NCBI GenBank assembly: GCA_005882115.1
Contig: VBEG01000028.1
Span: forward strand, 1 to 51,123
Direction of reading: 5' to 3'
Origin: Chloroflexota bacterium
GTDB taxonomy: Bacteria > Chloroflexota > Dormibacteria > Dormibacterales > Dormibacteraceae
Length of the DNA stretch: 51,123 nucleotides
Part shown: piece by piece, positions 1 through 6,883 of the stretch
Layout of the letters: each line of letters starts with the position of its first letter
Position numbering within the stretch: the stretch's first letter is position 1
Notes under the pieces: model-generated
What the model was told of the DNA's origin: nothing
Seen by the model: the letters and a program-made list of their open reading frames with translations, nothing else
Databases searched by the model: none
Position numbers and translations under genes: made by a program

Positions 1-2
1 CG

Positions 3-314
3 TACGCGGGTGGGTGGCGAATCATTCGCACGCTCGGCTGGAGCATTTTCAAACTCGAGCCGGCAACTGGATTCTCTGCCCAGCTGATGGGAGCAAGCGT
101 TATCCAGGGCGCCACGCTCATCGGTCTTCCAGTCAGCACAACACACGTTGTCACAGGGTCGGTACTGGGGGTTGGCGCAAGCCGCAACCTCGGGGCAGTC
201 CGCTGGGGGGTTGGCGCAAACATCGTTGCGGCGTGGATCATCACCATCCCCGCCTCAGCCCTCATCGCCTGGGTCGCGTTTGCGATCCTTCACACAGCAG
301 GCCTGCGCGGCTAG
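3..314 (+). CDS. pit: Inorganic phosphate transporter, PiT family (C-terminal part, truncated by window edge)
   Basis: The first in-frame codons of the window already encode a transporter tail that ends with TAG at 312-314; the start lies outside. Seen: a GASVIQGATLIGLPVSTTHV segment followed by VTGSVLGVGASRN and two hydrophobic helices near the C-terminus. The PVSTTH signature and following GxGxS/R region are typical of the second conserved repeat of PiT/Pho-4 sodium- or proton-coupled phosphate transporters of the cytoplasmic membrane. About 103 residues are visible out of some 330-400 expected. The gene before it, possibly a PhoU-like DUF47 protein, cannot be seen. Confidence 0.85.
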   Translation, partial: YAGGWRIIRTLGWSIFKLEPATGFSAQLMGASVIQGATLIGLPVSTTHVVTGSVLGVGASRNLGAVRWGVGANIVAAWIITIPASALIAWVAFAILHTAGLRG

Positions 315-400
315 CAAAGGCTCTTTCATTAAGTGGCACCTCGCGTTTAAACTGGCGCTCAGCGCTGAGCCCAAACGTTTCAGCAGACGAAGGAGCAACG

Positions 401-823
401 GTGGCAACAAAGATCCTTGATGTTGCGGATGTAAGCGTGATCAGAGCTGCGGGCGGGGTCGTCGTCAGGAATTCGCGGTCGGGTGAGCCCGAGATCGCGG
501 TCATCCATCGTCCCGAATACGACGACTGGACTCTGCCGAAAGGCAAGATCGAGCCCGACGAAACTCCCGAAGACTGCGCGCTGCGTGAGGTTCGCGAGGA
601 GACGGGCCTGCGATGCGACCTGGTGCGGCCGCTCGGGTGTACCGCTTACGTCGACCGTCGCGGGCGCGACAAGGTGGCGTGCTACTGGGTGATGGAGGTG
701 CGCGGCGGACGCTTCAAACCGGGGATAGAGGTCGACAAGCTGCTGTGGCTTCCCCTGGGCCATGCGTTGAAGCGCCTAACCTACGGCCGCGACAAGACGC
801 TGCTGCTGCAGCAGGATCTCTAA
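401..823 (+). CDS. NUDIX hydrolase (MutT/Ap(n)A-hydrolase-like)
   Basis: A 140-residue protein with a complete Nudix box, G-x5-E-x7-R-E-x-x-E-E-x-G-x, beginning at GKIEPDE and ending REVREETGL (residues about 48-70). This motif binds the metal that hydrolyses a nucleoside diphosphate linked to another moiety. The sequence 'DDWTLPKGKIEPDE' resembles the small Ap(n)A/MutT1-like clade, but substrate cannot be set from sequence. The reading frame is open much further upstream (to base 14), but the real start is GTG 401: AGGAG lies at 391-395 and the upstream part has no conserved character and overlaps the transporter end. Cytosolic; probably its own transcription unit ahead of the thi genes. Confidence 0.9.
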   Translation: MATKILDVADVSVIRAAGGVVVRNSRSGEPEIAVIHRPEYDDWTLPKGKIEPDETPEDCALREVREETGLRCDLVRPLGCTAYVDRRGRDKVACYWVMEVRGGRFKPGIEVDKLLWLPLGHALKRLTYGRDKTLLLQQDL

Positions 824-895
824 GGAAGGGAACTCTTCCCCATTCATGGGGGGTGGCCCGAAGGGCAGAAGGGGCCCTCCCGTATTCTTGGATGT
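824..895 (+). promoter_or_regulatory. Short spacer with GC-rich hairpins and a possible -10 element for thiG
   Basis: The gap between the NUDIX stop and thiG holds a GGGAA/TTCCC hairpin (828-840), a GCCC-GAA-GGGC hairpin near 857-867, and TATTCT at 883-888, seven bases before the thiG GTG. No Shine-Dalgarno sequence stands before that GTG, so a leaderless transcript is possible. I see no TPP riboswitch core in this 72-base gap. Confidence 0.3.
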
Positions 896-1690
896 GTGCA
901 AATCCTGACGCACGCCGACCCTCTCGTCGTCGCCGGCGTGACGTTGCGCTCGCGCCTGTTTCTCGGCACCGGCAAGTACGCGAGCGATGAAGCGATGCTG
1001 GCCGCGCTCGAGGCCTCCGGATGCGAGCTCGTCACCGTCGCCCTGCGCCGCCTCGACCTCGACGACCCGAAAAAGAAGACGCTCCTGGACGCGATCGACT
1101 GGTCCCGCTACCGCATCCTGCCCAACACCGCGGGCTGCCGCACGGCCGAGGAGGCCATCCGCATCGCGCGCCTGGCCCGCTCGATGGGTCTCTCGGACTG
1201 GGTCAAGCTCGAGGTCATCCCCGATCCGCGCTACCTCTTCCCCGACCCCGAGGAGACGCTGAAGGCCGCGCGCATCCTGGTCGAGGAGGGGTTCAAGGTC
1301 CTGCCCTACATCAACGCCGACCCGGTGCTTGCGCGCAAGCTCGAAGAGATCGGCACCGTCACTGTCATGCCTCTGGGCTCTCCGATCGGGTCCGGCCAGG
1401 GCCTCCAGACCCTCGAGCAGATCCGGATCATCGTCGACGAGGCTCACGTGCCTGTCGTCGTCGACGCCGGCATCGGCGTTCCATCCGACGCCGCCCTGGC
1501 GATGGAGCTGGGCGCGGATGCAGTGCTCGTGAACAGCGCGGTCGCGCTCGCGAAAGATCCGGCGCTCATGGCCGAGGCGATCAAAGAAGGGGTCGAGGCG
1601 GGACGCAAGGCGTACCTGGCCGGCCGCATCCCCAGGCGCGGCGAAGCCAGCGCGAGCTCGCCGACCGAGGGGGTTTCGCGACCCAGCTAA
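896..1690 (+). CDS. thiG: Thiazole synthase ThiG
   Basis: ThiG condenses 1-deoxy-D-xylulose 5-phosphate, dehydroglycine and the sulfur carried on ThiS thiocarboxylate to give thiamine thiazole phosphate. Seen in this 264-residue protein: [12 protein letters not shown] at residues 19-30, VTVALRR near 47, the [13 protein letters not shown] loop near 75, the KLEVIPDP segment with the Schiff-base lysine near residue 104, [12 protein letters not shown] near 157 and [20 protein letters not shown] near 182, all hallmark ThiG features in the right order and length. The start is GTG 896; an ATG at 892 is in another frame. A possible -10 (TATTCT) ends seven bases before the GTG and no ribosome site is obvious. 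It heads the thiG-tenI-thiS set. Confidence 0.95.
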   Translation: MQILTHADPLVVAGVTLRSRLFLGTGKYASDEAMLAALEASGCELVTVALRRLDLDDPKKKTLLDAIDWSRYRILPNTAGCRTAEEAIRIARLARSMGLSDWVKLEVIPDPRYLFPDPEETLKAARILVEEGFKVLPYINADPVLARKLEEIGTVTVMPLGSPIGSGQGLQTLEQIRIIVDEAHVPVVVDAGIGVPSDAALAMELGADAVLVNSAVALAKDPALMAEAIKEGVEAGRKAYLAGRIPRRGEASASSPTEGVSRPS

Positions 1691-1704
1691 CCCGGCCGGT
1701 TGCA

Positions 1705-2211
1705 ATGGCGATCGTGTCGAGCGCGGACGGCGGCCTCCGCGCGGCTTCCCTGGCCACCATCCTCCAGCTGCGCGCGCCTTCCCTCACCGCAAAACAGCTC
1801 GAGCAGGAAGCGATGCGCCTGGTCGTCGCGTCACCGGTTCCGGTGCTGATCAGCTCCCGATGCGATATCGCCGTCGCCACCGGCGCTGCGGGGGTCAACC
1901 TGCCCGAGCGGGACATCGGAATCGAATTCGCCCGCGGCTTGATCCGGCGCGGACTCGTCGGCCGCTCGGTCCATTCCCGTATAGCCGCGCAGCGCGCGCA
2001 GTCCGAGGGCGCCGATTTCGTCATCTTCGGTCCGGTTTGGGAGAGCACGACGCACCCGGACACCAGAGCCGTCGGCCTCGACGCGCTGAATGCCACCGCC
2101 CACTCGCTTCGCATCCCAGTGCTCGCGATCGGCGGAGTCACTGAGACCCGCATCACCGAATGCCTCGCAGCCGGCGCGGCGGGCTACGCCGCCATCAGAC
2201 TCTTCGAATGA
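1705..2211 (+). CDS. tenI: Thiamine phosphate synthase family protein, probably TenI-like thiazole tautomerase
   Basis: A short (168 residue) member of the ThiE/TenI TIM-barrel family. Seen: GRSVHS followed by GADFVIFGPVWEST and PVLAIGGVTE, plus AAGAAGYAAI at the C-terminus, all phosphate-binding elements of the family. The position of the ThiE Mg/pyrophosphate 'NDR' motif reads SSR, and GVNLPERD replaces the usual GVHLGQxD. Those losses together with the exact GRSVHS string fit TenI, which aromatises the ThiG product, better than ThiE; placement between thiG and thiS agrees. The start ATG 1705 is chosen because it lies just before the first beta strand; the ORF is open upstream inside thiG in another frame. 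The stop TGA overlaps the thiS ATG (ATGA). Confidence 0.8.
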   Translation: MAIVSSADGGLRAASLATILQLRAPSLTAKQLEQEAMRLVVASPVPVLISSRCDIAVATGAAGVNLPERDIGIEFARGLIRRGLVGRSVHSRIAAQRAQSEGADFVIFGPVWESTTHPDTRAVGLDALNATAHSLRIPVLAIGGVTETRITECLAAGAAGYAAIRLFE

Positions 2212-2462
2212 TCTCCCTGCAGGTGAACGGCAAGAAGGTAGAGCTCGATCAGCCAACCTCCCTGCTCGACTACCTCGAGCGGCTGGGCGTCAACCCGCGC
2301 ACGGTCGCGGTGGAGCACAACGGCGAGATCATCCCGCGCACTTCGTTCACGCGCGTCACATTCCGCGATGGGGACACTGTCGAGATCGTGCGCATGGTAG
2401 GCGGCGGTTCACGCCCCTCTCCCCAGATCCCTCTCCCCGACGGGGAGAGGGTGCCTGGCTAA
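2208..2462 (+). CDS. thiS: Sulfur carrier protein ThiS with a C-terminal extension beyond Gly-Gly
   Basis: A ubiquitin-fold sulfur carrier that, as C-terminal thiocarboxylate, donates sulfur to ThiG. Seen: VNGKKVELDQPTSLLDYLE, VAVEHNGEIIPR and DTVEIVRMVGGG, a standard ThiS of 67 residues. Oddly the frame does not stop after GGG (residues 65-67) but adds 17 residues, encoded largely by a palindromic repeat (2429-2451), before TAA 2460-2462. The extended tail would block adenylation by ThiF unless it is cut off. Start ATG 2208 overlaps the tenI stop. The 3' end overlaps the murE stop on the other strand by four bases. Confidence 0.88.
   Translation: MISLQVNGKKVELDQPTSLLDYLERLGVNPRTVAVEHNGEIIPRTSFTRVTFRDGDTVEIVRMVGGGSRPSPQIPLPDGERVPG
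2429..2451. repeat. REP-like palindrome inside the 3' end of thiS
   Basis: Perfect 10-bp stem, arms CCCTCTCCCC (2429-2438) and GGGGAGAGGG (2442-2451), with a 3-base GAC loop. A second copy of the left arm lies at 2415-2424. Nearly the same stem recurs at 47207-47230, so this looks like a dispersed repetitive extragenic palindrome rather than a thiS-specific structure. It may also act as a two-way terminator between the convergent thiS and murE genes; no U-run follows. Confidence 0.8.
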
Positions 2463-3940
2463 CCCCGCTCGCGAATCGCGGCCTCGGCCTCGGCGCGTTC
2501 GTCCCACGGTTCCGACCCGCGCGAGGTCCGCATCGAACGTTCGTGGCCCTTGCCGGCAAGGAGGACGGTGTCGCCGGGTCGCGCGATCTCGATCGCGCGA
2601 CGGATGGCGGCCCGGCGGTCGATGACGACCTCGTAATCGAGGCCGGGCGCCTTGCTGGACGCGCCCGCTTGCACGTCGCGGGCGATCTCCACCGGATCTT
2701 CAGACAGCGGGTCGTCGGTTGTGATGATGAAGAAGTCCGAGAACTCGGCGGCCGCGCGGCCCATGCCCGGGCGGTCATGGTCAGAGCGGGCCGTTGAACC
2801 GAAGACGACGATCAAGCGTCCCTGTGTGAACGGACGCAGCTCCGCGAGCGCGCTCGCAAGCGAGCCGGCCGCATGCGCGAAGTCGATGTAGACGCGGAAG
2901 TCCTGACCGAGGTCGACAGGCTCCAGCCGGCCGCGCACGCCTTCGAACCCGGCGAGGCCACGCCCGATTTCCTCCACCGGCACGCCCATGGCGACGCAGA
3001 CGGCCGCCGCGCACAGCGCGTTGTAGATGTTGAACTTGGCGGGCACGTTGAGCGTGACCTCGGTCTCCCCCAGCGGCGTCTTCATGCGAAACCGTGAACC
3101 GGACCCCGTGATGGACAGGTCGAGCGGATAAAAATCGGCTCCGGTTTTCAGGCTGTACGTCCAGCGACGAGAGATCGGCCTTCGCGCGAGGCGCTCGTAG
3201 CTGGGGTCATCGCGATTCAGAACAGCGGTCTTTTCGACTCCCTTGTCCGCGGCATTGGCTGTGAGATCGATGAGCCGAGCCTTCGCCTCGAGGTAGTCCT
3301 CCCAGGTCGCGTGGTAGTCGAGGTGGTCGCGGCCGACGTTGGTGAACGCGGCGACGTCGAACTCGCATGCGCGGACGCGCTCCTGCACAAGTGCATGTGA
3401 CGTGGTCTCGATCACGACACACTGCGCGCCCGCGTCCACCATCCTGCCGAGCCACGCCTGGACCTCGGGCGCCTCCGTCGTCGTCTGCCCGCTGACGTTG
3501 TCGACCTCGCGACCACTCACCTTGAAGGCCACCGTGCTCATCGCGCCGGCCAAGATGCCGCTTGCCTGCAGGATGTGCTCTGACATGTGGGTCACCGTCG
3601 TCTTGCCGTCGGTCCCTGTGATGCCGGCGAGCTTGAGCCGCCGGGACGGCCGTCCAAAGAACTCGGCGGAAAGCTCCGCCAGACCGATGCGCGTAGAGGG
3701 CATGCGCAGCACGGGCACCCCCGCCGGCACCTTGACGTCGCGCTCCAGCGCGATCGCCGCCGCGCCCTGGGCGGCGGCCTCGGTGACGTAATCGTGGCCG
3801 TCGACGTGAATGCCCTGGACCGCCACGAAGAGGTCACCAGGACCGACGCGTCGAGAGTCGTAGACGATGCCGCTGATCTCGACGTCGCCATCACCGTCGA
3901 GCACCGCACCAGCTCCGCGCGCGAGATCGGCCAGCCGCAC
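2459..3940 (-). CDS. murE: UDP-N-acetylmuramyl-tripeptide synthetase MurE
   Basis: Adds the third residue of the peptidoglycan stem peptide to UDP-MurNAc-L-Ala-D-Glu in the cytosol. Seen: N-terminal DSRRVGPGDLFVAVQG (Mur ligase N domain), ATP loop GITGTDGKTTVTH, TTTEAPEVQ, TNVGRDHLDYH, and the C-terminal domain with GRLEPVD and LAGKGHE. The substrate-selecting position, DNPR in meso-diaminopimelate enzymes, reads DDPL here, so the third residue may be Lys or Orn; this is inference. An ORF is open to 4264, but the first 108 residues are the complement of folP; GTG 3940 gives the normal N-terminus (493 residues). A -10-like TATCCT lies seven bases before this GTG and overlaps that of the divergent folP. 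Confidence 0.92.
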   Translation of the reverse strand: MRLADLARGAGAVLDGDGDVEISGIVYDSRRVGPGDLFVAVQGIHVDGHDYVTEAAAQGAAAIALERDVKVPAGVPVLRMPSTRIGLAELSAEFFGRPSRRLKLAGITGTDGKTTVTHMSEHILQASGILAGAMSTVAFKVSGREVDNVSGQTTTEAPEVQAWLGRMVDAGAQCVVIETTSHALVQERVRACEFDVAAFTNVGRDHLDYHATWEDYLEAKARLIDLTANAADKGVEKTAVLNRDDPSYERLARRPISRRWTYSLKTGADFYPLDLSITGSGSRFRMKTPLGETEVTLNVPAKFNIYNALCAAAVCVAMGVPVEEIGRGLAGFEGVRGRLEPVDLGQDFRVYIDFAHAAGSLASALAELRPFTQGRLIVVFGSTARSDHDRPGMGRAAAEFSDFFIITTDDPLSEDPVEIARDVQAGASSKAPGLDYEVVIDRRAAIRRAIEIARPGDTVLLAGKGHERSMRTSRGSEPWDERAEAEAAIRERG

Positions 3941-3946
3941 AGTCCG

Positions 3947-3956
3947 CAGGATAATC
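3947..3956. promoter_or_regulatory. Overlapping divergent -10 elements between murE and folP
   Basis: Only 21 bases separate the two GTG starts. On the plus strand GATAAT (3950-3955) ends six bases before the folP GTG (3962). On the minus strand TATCCT (3953 to 3948) ends seven bases before the murE GTG (3940). The two hexamers share four base pairs. Both spacings would place transcription starts at or next to the start codons. No Shine-Dalgarno sequence precedes either gene. The promoter role is inferred; -35 boxes would lie inside the opposite gene. Confidence 0.5.
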
Positions 3957-3961
3957 GCGTC

Positions 3962-4771
3962 GTGATCGCCGAAATCGGAGGGCGGCGTTTCGAATGGGGA
4001 ACCCGCACGTACGTGATGGGCATCGTCAACGTCACGCCGGATTCGTTCAGCGGCGACGGCCTCGGCACGGACGTCGAGGCCGCGGTCGCTCAAGGACTCC
4101 GCATGGTCGAGGAAGGTGCCGACATGCTGGATGTCGGAGGCGAGTCGACCCGTCCCGGCCACGTGCAGGTCTCCACGGTCGAAGAGATCAGCAGGACCGA
4201 GGCCGTGGTCAGGCGCCTGGCAGGCCCGGCCAACGTCCCGATCTCGATCGACACCTACAAGCAACAGGTCGCAGAATCAGCCATCGCGGCCGGCGCGACG
4301 ATCCTCAACGATGTGTGGGGCCTGAGCCGATCGCCCGCGATCGCGGACCTGGCGGCGAGCCACGGATGCGCGATGGTCCTGATGCACAACCAGGACGGGA
4401 CCGATTACGCGGGCGACCTGTTGCAAGAGATCAAGCGCTTTCTTGGCGCGGCCGCCGCGCGTGCAGTTTCCGCCGGCGTGCCGAAGGAGAAGGTGATCCT
4501 GGATCCGGGCATCGGCTTCGGCAAGACGGCCGAGCACAACTGGGAGGTGATGCGGCGGCTCCATGAGCTGAAGGAGCTCGGCCATCCCATCCTGATCGGC
4601 ACCTCACGCAAGTCGTTCATCGGCAAGCTGCTCGACCTCCCGGTCACGGAACGGCTCGAAGGCACGGCGGCGACGGTGGCGGTGGGGGTGCTGCGGGGAG
4701 CAGACATCGTGCGCGTGCATGACGTCCTGCAGATGACGCGCGTCGTGCGCGCCGCCGACCATATGCGTTGA
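3962..4771 (+). CDS. folP: Dihydropteroate synthase FolP
   Basis: Joins 6-hydroxymethyl-7,8-dihydropterin diphosphate with p-aminobenzoate in folate synthesis; target of sulfonamides. Seen: the first DHPS signature MGIVNVTPDSFSGDG (residues 18-32), the second DMLDVGGESTRPG near residue 54, SIDTYK near 96, NDVWGL near 116, DPGIGFGKT near 183 and GTSRKSFIG near 212. Length 269 residues is normal. Start GTG 3962 is the first start in the unique part of the frame; upstream codons belong to the complement of murE. The stop TGA is overlapped by the TTG start of folK (TTGA), so the two are translationally coupled. folB is not between them. Confidence 0.95.
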   Translation: MIAEIGGRRFEWGTRTYVMGIVNVTPDSFSGDGLGTDVEAAVAQGLRMVEEGADMLDVGGESTRPGHVQVSTVEEISRTEAVVRRLAGPANVPISIDTYKQQVAESAIAAGATILNDVWGLSRSPAIADLAASHGCAMVLMHNQDGTDYAGDLLQEIKRFLGAAAARAVSAGVPKEKVILDPGIGFGKTAEHNWEVMRRLHELKELGHPILIGTSRKSFIGKLLDLPVTERLEGTAATVAVGVLRGADIVRVHDVLQMTRVVRAADHMR

Positions 4772-5184
4772 CCACTGTCTACCTCGGCCTCGGATCCAAC
4801 CTCGGAACACGCCCCAGAAACCTCAGCGCCGCGCGACGACGCTTGCGCGAAAAAGGCGTACGCATCCTTCGTCAAAGCCACGTCATCGAGACCGAGCCCT
4901 GGGGCGTGGCCGACCAGCCGAAATTTCTCAACCAGGTGGTCGAGGGCGAGTGGGAAGGGTCACCTCGTCAGCTCTTGCGCGCGGCCAAGGCCGTCGAGCG
5001 CGAGGGCGGGCGGCGAGCGGCGAAGCGATGGGGACCCCGGGCGATCGACGTCGACATCCTTCTGTTCGGGACTCAGCGCGTCAAAGAGCAAGACCTCGTC
5101 ATCCCGCATCCGCTCATCGCGGCGCGCCGATTTGTGCTCGACTCGCTCGGGGAGCTAGGAGTTAAGCCGGGCGCGCGTTCGTGA
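4768..5184 (+). CDS. folK: 2-amino-4-hydroxy-6-hydroxymethyldihydropteridine diphosphokinase FolK
   Basis: HPPK transfers pyrophosphate from ATP to 6-hydroxymethyl-dihydropterin, making the FolP substrate. Seen: YLGLGSNLGTRPRNL at the N-terminus, the TEPWG and QPKFLNQVVEGE segments, and the HPPK signature RWGPRAIDVDILLFG near residues 86-100, with the metal-binding Asp pair in IDVDI, then IPHPLIAARRFVL. Length 138 is typical. It starts with TTG overlapping the folP stop. Its last 23 bases overlap the end of the convergent response-regulator gene. Confidence 0.94.
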   Translation: MTTVYLGLGSNLGTRPRNLSAARRRLREKGVRILRQSHVIETEPWGVADQPKFLNQVVEGEWEGSPRQLLRAAKAVEREGGRRAAKRWGPRAIDVDILLFGTQRVKEQDLVIPHPLIAARRFVLDSLGELGVKPGARS

Positions 5185-5878
5185 AGCGGTAGCCGATCCC
5201 CGGCACCGCAAGGATGTAATAAGGACGCGAGGGCTGCGTCTCGATCTTGCGGCGCAGGTTGCGGATGTGCACGTCGATCACGCGCGTCTCGATCGGGTAC
5301 TCGTAGCCCCAGATCGAGTTGAGGATCTTCTCCCGGCTCAGGACCTTACCCGCGTTGCTGGCGAGGAACGTCAGCAGGTCGAACTCGGTGTGGGTCAGCT
5401 CGACCTCTTTGCCCGCCTTGTACGTCCTGCGCTCGTTGACGTCGATCGTCAGATCGCGGAACTCGAGCCGGCTGCGCATCGCCTCAGCGTTTTCCAGCCG
5501 CGCGCGTCGCAGATGGGCGGCCATGCGGGCCACGAGCTCGCGGAGCCGGAGGGGCTTGGTGACGTAGTCGTCGGCGCCGATCTCGAGGGCGACCACAGCG
5601 TCGATCTCGTCCGACCGGGTGCTCATCATGATCACCGGGACTCCCGGGTCCATCTTGCGCAGCTCGCGGCAGACGTCGAAACCGGCCGCGTCTGGCAGGG
5701 TCACCTCGAGCAGCACCACGTTGGGCCTTGAGCTCTCGACCTGGCGCAACGCCTCGGAGCCGGCGTCGGCCTCCACGACCAGGTAGCCGTCTTGCTCGCA
5801 CGCGACCCTGATCTCGCGCCGTGTCAAGTTATCCGGCTCCACGACAAGGACCTTGCGCGAAGACTCCGCCACACCCAT
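5162..5878 (-). CDS. OmpR/PhoB-family response regulator with Glu in place of the phospho-acceptor Asp
   Basis: Receiver domain (residues 1-120) followed by a winged-helix DNA-binding domain (about 138-234, with LTHTEFDLLTFLASNAGKVLSR split across it, and RVIDVHIRNLRRKIE). The switch lysine is kept (TKP, K108) and a Thr is at 87, but the acceptor site reads VVLLEVTLPD with Glu at residue 58 (codon GAG at 5705-5707), and the acidic cluster is EPD rather than DDD. Such receivers cannot be phosphorylated normally and may be locked in an active-like state. ATG 5878 follows AAAAGGG and a TAGGAT hexamer. It lies 30 bases after the FemAB gene on the same strand; no histidine kinase is next to it. 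Confidence 0.92.
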   Translation of the reverse strand: MGVAESSRKVLVVEPDNLTRREIRVACEQDGYLVVEADAGSEALRQVESSRPNVVLLEVTLPDAAGFDVCRELRKMDPGVPVIMMSTRSDEIDAVVALEIGADDYVTKPLRLRELVARMAAHLRRARLENAEAMRSRLEFRDLTIDVNERRTYKAGKEVELTHTEFDLLTFLASNAGKVLSREKILNSIWGYEYPIETRVIDVHIRNLRRKIETQPSRPYYILAVPGIGYRFTNARPA

Positions 5879-5908
5879 CCCTTTTATCCTAACCGATTTG
5901 AAGGATTG

Positions 5909-6883
5909 TTAGGGAATGTTTCGTTTCAAGCCCCGAATGTAGGCTCGTGTTTTCCGCTCTGCGCTCAGCAACCGGGCGCCGACAGTCGAGAGCACCAGCT
6001 CCCACGAGCCCGCGTAGGCGACCTCCTCGCCGCCGAACTCCGACTTGAAGAAGCCCAGACCGTGCCATGGGTGGTCGGGCCCGGCGCCCGGGGGCGGCAC
6101 TCCCCAGAGGTCGAAGTCGTCGCAGCCCGCCTCGGCGGCGGCTGAGATGGCCGACCACCAGGCGAGGTCGTTGCCCATCAGCTCGGGATGCGCACCGCTC
6201 CGGCCCGCGAACAGGCTGTAGGCGCGGCCCGCGTGCCGCGCCACCAGCACGGTCGCCAGCGGCTCGTGCTTGTCAGGTGAGAACGCGGTGTAAGTGCGGC
6301 ACCACGGCAGCAGGCTGAGCAGCAGGTCGTAGTACCGCCTGTCGGGAAGGTTGATCGACTCCCTGCGCTCCACGGCAGCCGACTGCCGCGCGAGCTCGGC
6401 CGCGTCCTTGCCTTCCTCGACGACGACACCGCGTTTGAGTCCGGTCCGGATGTTGTAGCGGCGACCGTGACGAAAGGTCGTTAACAACTTTTCGGGAGGG
6501 AGCAGCTTGATGATGCGGGTGTGCTGCGGCTGTGTCGGACTCGTCCGCGTGAATCCTCTCTCCTTCAAGGGGTCGCGCAGATCTTTCGACGCCTCGGGCT
6601 CGACGACGATCTTCGCTACCCGTGACCGACGCGCCCACTTGACAAGGCCGTCGATCGCCTCGATCGTGGCGGGCAGCGGGCCACGCGGCACATACACCTC
6701 ACGCGCGAGGCCGACTTTGCGGATCTGCACGCTCGCCATCGCGCCACCTGGCGAGATGCGCAGACGCTCGACGCTCCATCCCGCGCGCGACTGCACCTCT
6801 CCCCAACCCCACGACTGGAGAAGCGGAGCGCGTGGCGCTCGCTCCGCGAGCTCGCGATCCCACAGCTCGGCGTCGGCGGTCAT
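5909..6883 (-). CDS. FemAB-family aminoacyltransferase (peptidoglycan bridge formation, GNAT fold)
   Basis: A 324-residue protein with the double-GNAT layout of FemX/FemA proteins, which load amino acids from aminoacyl-tRNA onto the stem peptide of lipid II or UDP-MurNAc peptide. Seen: LLQSWGWGEVQSRAGW near residue 21, REVYVPRGPL near 61, the KLLTTFRHGRRYNIRTGLKR segment near 134 (the usual 'K..RR.I..A' FemAB stretch), ATVLVARHAGRAYSLFAGRS near 211, and DLWGVPPP near 259 with WHGLGFFKSEFGGE after it. Its ATG overlaps the TGA of the upstream phosphatase gene (ATGA). Together with the atypical MurE motif it suggests cross-bridged, non-DAP peptidoglycan; the amino acid added is unknown. Confidence 0.85.
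   Translation of the reverse strand: MTADAELWDRELAERAPRAPLLQSWGWGEVQSRAGWSVERLRISPGGAMASVQIRKVGLAREVYVPRGPLPATIEAIDGLVKWARRSRVAKIVVEPEASKDLRDPLKERGFTRTSPTQPQHTRIIKLLPPEKLLTTFRHGRRYNIRTGLKRGVVVEEGKDAAELARQSAAVERRESINLPDRRYYDLLLSLLPWCRTYTAFSPDKHEPLATVLVARHAGRAYSLFAGRSGAHPELMGNDLAWWSAISAAAEAGCDDFDLWGVPPPGAGPDHPWHGLGFFKSEFGGEEVAYAGSWELVLSTVGARLLSAERKTRAYIRGLKRNIP

Noticed and set aside
14-400. Upstream extension of the NUDIX frame (269-codon ORF)
   Set aside because: The first 129 codons overlap the PiT transporter end, have no conserved features, and a good AGGAG site precedes GTG 401.
3941-4264. Long N-terminal extension of murE
   Set aside because: These codons are the complement of folP, and the conserved MurE N-terminus begins just after GTG 3940.
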